Assembly (NCBI RefSeq): GCF_027580225.2
Contig: NC_073353.2
Span: 36,004,001 to 36,068,000 of the forward strand
Reading direction: 5' to 3'
Source of the DNA: Misgurnus anguillicaudatus
Taxonomy: Eukaryota > Chordata > Actinopteri > Cypriniformes > Cobitidae
Length of the DNA: 64,000 nt
How positions within the stretch are numbered: the first letter of the stretch is position 1; each line of letters starts with the position of its first letter. Below are positions 55,620-64,000 of the stretch, piece after piece. Below the pieces are notes generated by a model. It saw nothing but the letters and a program-made list of their open reading frames with translations, was not told the DNA's origin and ran no database searches. Both the position numbers and the translations under genes were made by a program.

Positions 55620-56650
55620 CTTAACTCATTCCCCGCCAGCCTTTTTTTGCATCTTGAGACAAAAAATGGCACTGATATGTTTTAAGATTTGTCAATGCAA
55701 GTCAGTTAAGACACCTCAAACATGCATTTTAGCCTGGGACTAGACATAACTCCCTGGGGTCCAAAAACGCGGCGCCGCGTTTGACGTGTTTTCTTCTTAT
55801 CATAGCAGAATCAACTTAAAATACTCCATCATTAATAATCATACACGTGTTTGACATTATTTGAAACTGTGAAGGGTCTTCTTTGATTTGTGTACATTCA
55901 CAATAACAACAAATCTTTGTGTTTTTGTCAAATAAAGAAAATAAACAGGGTGCTCATTCAGACATGTCTGTCTCTGCCAGTTGTCTCTCAAAACACGTTA
56001 CAAACATCAATTGAAACTCTGCGAATACTGGTCACACAAACATGATACACATATCTAAAGAAAGGCTGAAATGTCTTCTTTTAAAAAAACTAATAATAAT
56101 CGAAAACAAATATTGCCTGTTTATATCATCTGCATTGAAGTAAAGAGAGTACAGTTTTTCCTGGCTGACTTCATTATCTCTAATTTGGTCACGCCCACAG
56201 GCGGTACCCGCTGTTCACAAGTTAATAAATAGACGAACAGTTCAAACAGTGACAAACAAAATATATGAAATAAAATGTATGGTTTAGGATAGGACAATAT
56301 TTGGCCGAGATGCAACTATTTGAAAATCTGAAAACTGAGGGTGCAAAATAATTTAAATATTGAGAAAATCGCTTTTAAAGTTGTCCAGTTGCAATCCATA
56401 GTAACACATATTACTAATAAGAAATACAATTTTAATATATTTATGGTGACAAATTTACAAAATATGTTCATGGAACCTGATCCTTACATTATATAATAAT
56501 GATTTATAATTTTGACCCATACAATATATTGTTTGCATTACTACAAATATACCTGTGCAACTTATGACTTATTTGCATAAGTCTGATTACAGTTGAAATA
56601 CAGTTGAGAAACAATATCATGCTTCATTCCTTCCTGAACAGATAGTTTTT
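55620..56650. repeat. Old repeat region, low confidence
   Basis: TTAACTCATTCCCCGCCAGC at 55621 and CTGGGGTCCAAAAACGCGG at 55753 are motifs I associate with dispersed fish repeats. CGCGGCGCCGCG at 55768-55779 is a perfect 12-bp palindrome. The right edge is unclear. Confidence 0.3.
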
Positions 56651-57650
56651 CTGACCACTTTTACCTTTGAACGACCTGTAGTCCTGAATTAGTCATAACC
56701 TGAGCTTTAAGTGGAGTGGAAATGCTTGTGGTTTTCTGTGAAAGGGGGTCCATCTCTCCATCGCTATTTCTCCCTTTTTTTTCTGTTCACACAAACAGTG
56801 TGACATGTGACAGGTGTAGTTAAAGGTATGATAGAATGTTCTCAGGTGTAAGGGCAAGAGCGCTGGGGGCGTGCCATCCTTCATCCGTCCATCAATACCA
56901 GTCACAGGCCACTTTGGCAAAATTACATAGTGGGCTCTCAGCTCGCGGTGAATGCCCACGCCCGCAGAAATCTCACACCTTTCTGCTGTCAGCTAGCTCT
57001 TCTGTACCTGTAATGTTAACGCTGTATGGATGTCTGTATCTTGTTAGCCCTACCTAGGCATTCGGTCCGGCATAAACTCAAACCAGTCTGTATGTAAATA
57101 GGATTTGGGTGATGCAATTGTAATCTCTATTCCTCATTCTCCATTCTTCTTTCTGTCTGTCTATCTGTCTCTCCCGAATTATATCACATCTTTTAAAGAT
57201 AATAACAGGGAGAGAAAATAAAATATCTCTGTCTGTCCGTTTGTTTGTCTGTCTGTCTATCTGTCGGTCTTTATTTGCCAAACCAAATCACATCTTTTTA
57301 AACCCCTTAACTGGCGCTGTCAAGTGAGTGGGACACCTCAATTTTTTTCAAAATCGATTTTATATCAAACTCTTATAAAAAAACTATTTATCGTTGGAAA
57401 GGTCTAAGAATGTAGTTTTTATATTAAAATTTTTTTAGCAGTAACAATAATGCAGTGACAGTAATTTTTAAATTTGTGAGTATGCAGCAAACCGTTGACA
57501 CCTAGTGGCCGTTTTTGGTAAAACGATAAAAGTGTAACACAAACCTAATTTTTGGTGGTAATTTTATGTATAAAATATATACTTTATTGCATTATTTTTG
57601 TTTATTACAATACATGTAAACTGCTATAACAATTTCCGTGAAAACTGTAA
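56651..57650. other. No gene; GTCT microsatellites and old repeat
   Basis: (GTCT)n/(CTAT) tracts occupy about 57150-57172 and 57228-57272. CCCCTTAACTGGCGCTGTC at about 57303 resembles the start of a dispersed repeat. A CCACGCCCGCAG patch lies near 56955. No gene. Confidence 0.35.
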
Positions 57651-58375
57651 GAGGCTGTTTACACTTGGCATTAACATGCGTTTTCGTCGATCGGATCACA
57701 AGTGGATGACGTTAATGGCAGGTGTAAACAGTGTTCAAAACGTTTTGAACGCGTCCACTTTCGATCACTTTCAACCACATTCAGAGGTAGTCGAAACCCC
57801 TTTCGATCAGATTGCTTTTGTAGTGTAAACGCACATGTGGTTGAATGTGTTCGAACAGCCACACGCGACCGCCTTCTCTCTGCCCATTTATCTAATCTAA
57901 GGTACTAAACACAAGTTTTACAACAACTGCCGTGAACACATGGTGAACAGTGCTATTTTTAGGCTTTTATTGATAAAACTAAAGCGGAGCTGATCTCCGT
58001 AGTTTGGTTTTGAAAGTGTGAAAGTTGCGTGATCCTTTTTTTATAAATTGCACTGAAAATTCAGAGAAAGCTCTAACATATACACATACAAAACTCTGTA
58101 AAGCATGTTTACTTGCTAAACAAGCAGTGGACTCCGACATAATATTAGTTCGCGTCCATATAAACTCATAATTACTCCCTCTCGCGTTTTAATGACAGCA
58201 GAGAGATTCGCCCACCGTCTCACAGACCACCCCCTCACAGTATTCACGACAGAAGCGGTCGAAAGTGGACAAAAGAGACGGATTTAAATACCAGGTGTAA
58301 ACGTGATGTGTCTCTCTCGTCCACTTGTGATCCTATCGATGAAAACACATCTTAATACCAAGTGTAAACAGCCCC
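57651..58375. mobile_element. Harbinger-like element with TAA target
   Basis: Ends GAGGCTGTTTACACTTGGC and the complement of GGGGCTGTTTACACTTGG extend over about 55 bp including GGATCACAAGTGGA. TAA is duplicated (57648-57650 and 58376-58378). Internal GGTGTAAAC and GTGTAAACGC motifs repeat. It is 725 bp, with no DDE or Myb-like frame. Confidence 0.85.
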
Positions 58376-58966
58376 TAAGTGTCGTCTTTAAAACCAAGAT
58401 TTGGCTTCTAGACCAAAAAATGCCATAGTTACTGTATATTAATTTAAAGGTGTACATCTGTCATCTCTCTGTCTGTTTGTCTATCGTTGGACACTAATGT
58501 AGAAATTAGAAATTTAAAAGTCCTTTTTATACAAAAACAGCACTATTCCTTTCTAACAGTTTTGTACAGTAACTTTAATTTTTTAGGTTTTTAGGTTCCA
58601 TGTAAATTTATTACCCTAGTACTGAATGTAAATCTGGTCCTCCTGAGTTTTTTAATGGTTCTCAATGACCCATTTCTGGCCCATATCCATAAATTATAAA
58701 ATGACCCGTATCCACTTTCTAACTTAATAGATTTTCATGGATTTACTCCATGTGTTTTAAGCAAAAACACTGTCAGTGTAAAAACAGCATCACGCTATGT
58801 TGCTGACATCAAGATGCTCGGCTGTCTCCTTTATAGAGATGCACAGCACAAATATATCTACTTTTTCATAGTCTTGTACTGTACAGTACTTTTCTATTTG
58901 CCAGGTCAGCTAAATAATTTTTTTTATTGCATTTTGCAAAAATGCCTGTTTTGCAGTGTCTTGACA
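58376..58966. other. No gene seen
   Basis: AT-rich spacer; no frame or identifiable repeat apart from a short GTCT run near 58470. Confidence 0.3.
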
Positions 58967-59694
58967 TTAAAGAGACACTCCACTTTTTTTTGAAAATATG
59001 CTTGTTTTCCAGCTCCCCTAGAGTTAAACATTTGATTTTTACCGTTTTGGAATCCATTTATCTGATCTCCGGGTCTGTCGTTAACACTTTTAGCATAGCT
59101 TAGCACAATCCATTGAATCTGATTAGACCAATTAGCATAGCGTCTAAAAAAAAAAGAAGCAAAGAGTTTTAATATTTTTCCTATTTAAAACTTGACTCTT
59201 CTGTAGTTACTTCGTGTAATATGACTGACAGAAAATTAAAACGGGCAGCAGGCGTAGTCATATTATGCACTGCCCGAAAATAGTCCCCTGCCATTGAAAG
59301 TAACCAAGGGGACTATTTTCGGGCAGTGCGTAATATCACTACGCCTGTTGCAGCCATGTTACAACAGCAAAGTCCTTGATTATTACGCCAGTTTGAGAGT
59401 ATAGTTTCTAGCCATATCTCCTAGAAAATCGCAGTTTTTAATTTTCCGTCGGTCTTCATACACAATATAACTACAGAAGAGTCAAGTTTTAAATAGGAAA
59501 AATATTGAAACTCTTTGGTTATTTTTTAGCACGATGCTAATGGTCTAATCGGATTCAATGGATTATGCTAAAAGTGGTAGCGCCAGACCCGGAGATCAGC
59601 TGAATGTGTTTCAAAACAGTAAGAATCAAATGTTTAACTCTAGGGGAGCTGAAGAAGTGAGCGTGTTTTCAAAAAAAGTGGATTGTCCCTTTAA
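58967..59694. mobile_element. TTAA-flanked giant palindromic MITE
   Basis: TTAA at 58967-58970 and 59691-59694. Arms of about 230-245 bp pair (TTTTCCAGCTCCCCTAGAG with its complement, and AGCATAGCTTAGC). In the loop, GCACTGCCCGAAAATAGTCC (from 59269) pairs with its complement ending at 59332, with further pairing outside it (CGTAGTCATATTATG). Unpaired DNA or RNA could fold into one long structure. A half copy is at 51765. Confidence 0.85.
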
Positions 59695-60730
59695 GAAACT
59701 CCTATTAGTTGTTTTTACACGCATGCTGACTTTGGATGCTGTATAGTAGTGATGCTAGCAGTCGGATACCTTGTACACTAAAACTGGTCTTCCAGTGATG
59801 GTCTAAAATGTGCATCCTGACTTTTATAAATTGCAACAAAGAAATAAAGCTAGTCAGATTTGCTCTTCTTTTGCAATTTTTATATCTAGTATGCTTCAGA
59901 CAGTCCTCGTCTGTGGATAGCACCAGCAGTGACTAAAATGATGGCCGTCATGGCCTAAAGACGCCAACATCCACCACTCACTTGTGCTCACAGACGACAA
60001 ATGGCATCGCCGCACCCCGTCTGCCTTTCCTCGTCCCCCGCTTGTAGATTGAAGTTGATCTCAGTGCTACTTATGGATTCATGCACGAAATGAGAACAGC
60101 GGATGGAGCGAAATCAAAAACGACAGACACAAATCGAGCCAGAGTCTCTTACCCGTTCATTACAGCATAGACCATTAGCGGTCCAGCATGAGGGGAATAA
60201 AGCCGAGAGGAGGGTGAATTAAGGAGCCGTTTGACGCCTGGTAAAGTTTTGCCTCCGCTCAGAAAAATGCTTCCCCCAAAACACCTCTCCCTCGACTCTT
60301 TTCAATTTTCTTATGGGATATTAATCTTTAATAGCGTAATAATTGTGGTAGCATATTTGATGTCACCCACCATTAGACCAGATTAATTAGGCCATTTAGT
60401 TTAGCTTAAGAAAGTGTCGCCCATGAAGAATGAGAACGAGCAAAAGCACAGGGCTATATGATCGGCTGCTTTAGGTCATTTCTTGCACGTAGTCTGTGGT
60501 TTAGTACTGAAGGATGGAAGTGTGACCACCTTTTCCATTTAAGACCTGGTGACCTGATGCTCTGTATTTCATTTTTGTTTCTCCAGAAAATTTTATTAAA
60601 AAAAAAAAAAAAAATACATACAAAATTAACAAATGATTTGGGGTAATGTCTAGAGGTTTGGCGTTTTGGTAAAATATTAATACCATTAAAAAATAGGTAT
60701 TAATATTTAAAGATGTTTGCCTGGCAGTGT
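59695..60730. other. No gene; possible conserved block at 60150-60440
   Basis: At 60300-60420 ATTAATCTTTAATAGCG, GTCACCCACCATTAGACC and GATTAATTAGGCC give a run of TAAT-type homeodomain sites in non-repetitive sequence. This is the clearest candidate regulatory block in the window by composition. Conservation cannot be checked here. Confidence 0.3.
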
Positions 60731-60939
60731 ACTCTCAGAAATAAAGGTACAAAAGTTGTCACTGGGACAGTACCCTTTCAAAAAGGTACACCTTTGTACC
60801 CAAAGAGTGCATATTAGTACTTTGAACTGCCAAAATGTACCTTAAAAGGTACATACTTGTACCTAAATGGTACATATTAGGACCTTTTTTAAAGGGTACT
60901 GCCCCAGTGACAGCTTCGTACCTTTATTTTTGACAGTGT
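60731..60939. mobile_element. Tc1/mariner-like palindromic MITE
   Basis: Left CTCTCAGAAATAAAGGTAC and the complement of the right end CACTGTCAAAAATAAAGG pair, and the interior pairs as TGTCACTGGGACAGTACC. Same family as 32373 and 32796. TA is on the left edge; the right target is not perfect. Confidence 0.7.
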
Positions 60940-61607
60940 GGGCTGTGTAACTCCTGCAGAAAGCCATTATGTTGTCATGTGACAGTAAAACTGTAATGCA
61001 CAAAGTGATATTAGAGTCGGGGCGAATTTCATACAGCATTTTTGCACCTTTTGCACTGCAGAAGGGGGGCGCAGAAAAAGCATGCATGGCAATGGGTTGT
61101 TTTGTTACGCACTTCAATCCACACCGCATTCCTTTTTTTTGTATTAAATAAAATATCAACAAAACATTGATTAAAATTAAGAAACAAATTATATGAAATG
61201 AAATTCGTTCTAAAGAAACAAACAATACTTATGAAGTGGTCAAAAATTATCCCTGCCCCCTCCATTTCTGGTGTGTGTGTGTGTGCGCTACTCCAGTTAA
61301 AGTGCACATATAAGGACCGTACTTCCTGCATAAAAATTTCCCATAAAAGAAATAAAGCAAGATTGTTACGTATGAAAAATATGAAAAAATTTTTTTTAAG
61401 AAACTAGTACAATCCCTTGCAAAGTGCAGTCGGCACAGAAATACTCTGTCATATGTCCAACTGCTTTTTGACACTTTGCCTATGTTTAACACATCTTTAA
61501 CAGGGTTAATACGTCAAAATGCATAAAAACAGCTTTAGACCCCTCTTTAAACACATACATTTTCTTAAAAGGTCACAACACTGTGTGTAAAGGTCAACAA
61601 GTTATTA
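60940..61607. other. No gene seen
   Basis: Frames up to 120 codons on the minus strand overlap with no support. A GT run is at about 61269-61286. Confidence 0.3.
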
Positions 61608-62880
61608 CATGTATTTAAAAATTTGGCAGACACCCAGTGATGGGAGTAACGCGTTACTCCCATCAAAGTAATGCGTTACTGTAACTCCACTACTTTTAGC
61701 AGTAACGAGCATGTAACGAAGTATTTTTTAAAATCAAGTAACGCAATTACAATTACTGAAATTTAAATGAGTTCGTAACTCCAGTTACTCTATTTTGTAA
61801 AAAATAGACAAGACATATCTGACGTCGCAGGACCGTGGTTGGCGGCGCAATGAATAATTACACTTCATCATAGCTGACAGTGCATATAGAATGAACATGA
61901 AAAATCTAAACGGGACAACATACCTTTGTTTAAAAATTGTGCGCAAGTCATAATCCATCCGGTCTCATGTTTGTAAATTATCTTCACCAAGCAATCGCAG
62001 TATGACATAAACTTGCATTTGTAGTCCACAAAGGTAATAAATCTAAGACATGTTCATATATTCTTAGATGTTTACATCGGCTTCATGGAAGAGAACGTTT
62101 CCACTAAAATATTCACACTGCGCTGTACACCCGTGTTAAAACTCCATAGTATGTGTGAGCTCGTTTTTAGTTTTAGTTTCAGTCTCTCCGTATCCAAAAA
62201 AACAATCCACTCGCTCTGTGTCCGTCTGACAAAACAATCCACTCGCTCTGTGTCCGTCCGACAAAACAATCCACGTAGCCTACTCCGTTTTCTGATTAAA
62301 TATCTTGTCACCTGCTGCACGTGCATCGTGCCTGTAAGCAGGACACAGCGGAGACGTTTCTAACTTATTAAAATAAATATGAAATCAGAAAAATTATAAT
62401 TTATTTTAGAAAATATGACATGTTGAGACAATTGTCTCCAAATTTTTAAAGAGACACTACACAATTTTAACACATTATATATTTTTGTAAACATGCAGAA
62501 TATTTGTCTAAATGATATACATAAATAAACTAAGTTTACATATTAAGATAATTTCTAACGAAAATATTCAAAGGTTGAATCTAAAGCAAAATAGGCTCCT
62601 ACATTATGTGATATATTAGAGTCTTACGTGTAAGATTGCCCATCCTTATCATTTTACTGTTTGACTGTTCAGTACTGTTCATATTTACATTTAAAAAGCA
62701 GACATAAAAGTAACTTAAGTTACTTTTCTAAGTAACTAATTACTTTTGATATACAGTAACTGGAAGAGTAATTCAGTTACTTTTAAAAGAAGTAACTAGT
62801 AACTGTAACTAATTACTAATTTTCAGTAACTTGCCCAACACTGCAGACACCTATATCCAAAGTAACTTACATTTGAAGAG
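61608..62880 (-). mobile_element. SINE tail split by a hAT element
   Basis: On the minus strand GTAAGTTACTTTGGATATAG (62852-62877) and GTGTCTGCCAAATTTTTAAAT (61612-61634, complement) together make the tail of the HAmo-like SINE. A 1.2-kb hAT element (61635-62843) lies between. The SINE head is absent. Confidence 0.65.
61635..62843. mobile_element. hAT-type element with perfect 8-bp TSD
   Basis: Starts CAGTGATGGGAGTAACGCG and ends with the complement of CAGTGTTGGGCAAGTTACTG. The target duplication CAGACACC is perfect (61627-61634 and 62844-62851). Many AGTAACT/AGTTACT repeats lie near both ends. A 32-bp tandem pair (CAATCCACTCGCTCTGTG units, about 62205-62268) occurs inside. No transposase frame. 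Confidence 0.85.
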
Positions 62881-62915
62881 TAAAACAAGCAAGTCAATTT
62901 AAAAAGGCAATAGAC

Positions 62916-63350
62916 GTCTGAGCCGATGGTGTAGTGGGCAGCGCTCCGACATGTGATGCTTTCGCACTTTCGTCGACCCGAGTTAGATTCCCGGATTGTG
63001 GTCATTTGCCAATCGCATACACTCTTAGAACGAATGTGTTAAAAACAACACATTAGTGTTGATTCTGGGACAACGCATGTAGAGTTCACCCATTACCCAT
63101 TACTGTGTTCACGCATTACTTTGTTATTTTTGAAACAACACATTTTGTGTTACTTTTAACACAACTTGTGTTAAATTTTAACACAAAATCAACACAAAAT
63201 TACACATAATGTGTTAAAAGCTCAACGCACAAAGATGTGTAAAAAATTAACACATCCTTTCTAAGAGTGTACCCCTCTCTTCTCCCTGTACTTTCCTGTC
63301 CTCTCCTTAATCACTGTCAAATAAAGGCAAAAATTGCAAAAAATTACTTA
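62916..63350 (+). mobile_element. tRNA-derived SINE with 15-bp TSD, carrying a MITE
   Basis: Flanked by perfect 15-bp duplications AAAAAGGCAATAGAC (62901-62915 and 63351-63365). The head GTCTGAGCCGATGGTGTAGT carries an A-box-like TGGTGTAGTGGG and a B-box-like GAGTTAGATTCCC. A tail with CTGTCAAATAAAGGC follows. A TA-target MITE (63020-63269) interrupts it. Without the MITE the SINE is about 183 bp. It is a different family from the HAmo-like copies. Confidence 0.85.
63020..63269. mobile_element. Tc1/mariner-like MITE, TA target, in a SINE
   Basis: Ends CACTCTTAGAACGAATGTG and the complement of CACTCTTAGAAAGGATGTG, inside TA (63018-63019 and 63270-63271). The interior has many AACACA/TGTGTT motifs and folds readily. 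It is 250 bp. Confidence 0.9.
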
Positions 63351-63365
63351 AAAAAGGCAATAGAC

Positions 63366-64000
63366 ACCAGAAGTGCAAGTAATACAAGGTTTCAGTCACA
63401 AACAATATTTAGATTATTATTTTTCTTCTTGTTTTACTATACCTGTGAAGTTATTTGATTAATATACATGCATATTCCAGGTGTATGTAAAATAGAATTT
63501 TTTACTTGATAACCTTTTAGCTTTTTATTTGAATTTTCATTCTATCAAGCAAATGTGAGTTAAGTAAGCAATTGTCGTGTTGTCACTTTCAAACAGGTCT
63601 GTGTCCGTGAGCCTCAGATGTCATTGTTTTACTCTTGTGTATGATTTACTATGATGGTAAACCTCATTCATTCTCAGACTGAAGCAGCCTCAGGCAATGA
63701 GCCCCGACCAGCTCATGTCCCCGGTGCCAGGACTGAATTAGAGGGATTGTCTTTCATTTCCCCTTGATTAGTGCTTTTTATTATTTGACCCATTTGAAAT
63801 GAAGCTGGTGTCCCTGGCTGTCCTTGGTTGTGCTATGTTTGTCATTCAAGGTAACAGTGGTGGTCAGACTTGCCTGGACCGCTGGGTTCAACGCTGGTGC
63901 TGCTTTTGTGCAAACTGTCCTTAAGATGTCAAACCTAAAATCAAAACCTAACATTCAACTCCTGTGTATATTTCATAACTTATAGAAAATTAGGAATATA
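63366..64000. other. No gene; possible conserved block at 63600-63850
   Basis: The stretch from GTGAGCCTCAGATGTC to GAAATGAAGCTGGTG is non-repetitive and of balanced composition. It may be conserved non-coding DNA. No exon is supported up to the window edge. Confidence 0.3.

Noticed and set aside
55768..55779. CGCGGCGCCGCG as a regulatory operator
   Set aside because: A perfect 12-bp palindrome inside an old repeat; no supporting context.

Overview
This window looks like teleost fish chromosomal DNA, most likely from a cyprinid. It is AT-rich and has no bacterial-style gene packing. It is crowded with non-autonomous DNA transposons of hAT, TTAA-target (Kolobok/piggyBac-like), TAA-target (Harbinger-like) and TA-target (Tc1/mariner-like) types, with tRNA-derived SINEs that resemble the carp/zebrafish HAmo-like type, and with long simple-sequence tracts. 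The organism call is from remembered repeat types; no search was run.

Coding content is very small. The best candidate is a TATA-containing promoter with a short first coding exon on the + strand (41159-41258: 33 codons, very basic C-terminus, then a splice donor). A 50-base internal exon candidate on the + strand (37842-37891) has a tryptophan-rich frame and good splice signals. A 181-codon open frame at 29371-29913 is a weak third candidate. I recognise none of them by name. The window is probably intronic or near the 5' end of a large gene on the + strand, or intergenic.

Layout. 1-6.9 kb: stacked hAT-like elements, including one element inside another, and a large palindrome. 8.3-11.8 kb: two SINEs broken by a 0.9-kb transposon family with a 4-bp target duplication (TSD). 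14.4-15.5 kb: a 57-58-bp minisatellite. 17.5-19.1 kb: a CTGGT/ACCAG-rich duplicated cluster holding a SINE that itself carries an insert. 20.2-22.0 kb: polypyrimidine tract. 24.5-25.4 kb: hAT MITEs and SINEs. 27.2-28.2 kb: a short telomere-like run and a GTGA/GGTTAG array. 29.4-37.2 kb: candidate open frame, a perfect hairpin element, TTAA elements, interrupted SINE, a diverged copy of the 4-bp-TSD family, and a Kolobok-like element with a THAP remnant. 37.8-41.3 kb: the two exon candidates. 42-45.1 kb: two more copies of the 4-bp-TSD family. 45.9-47.7 kb: a second pyrimidine tract. 48.9-52.0 kb: tandem duplication, nested TTAA elements and a second THAP remnant. 52-64 kb: SINE pieces, palindromic and Harbinger-like elements, a hAT element and possible conserved non-coding blocks.

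The genes do not form a pathway that can be read here. What can be read is an insertion history. Exact target duplications order many events. SINEs were repeatedly used as targets, TTAA elements landed against each other, and one transposon family (TIR GGGTGATTCTCACGAAA, 4-bp TSD, five copies) keeps an internal motif even in its most diverged copy. That family is the most interesting item in the window.
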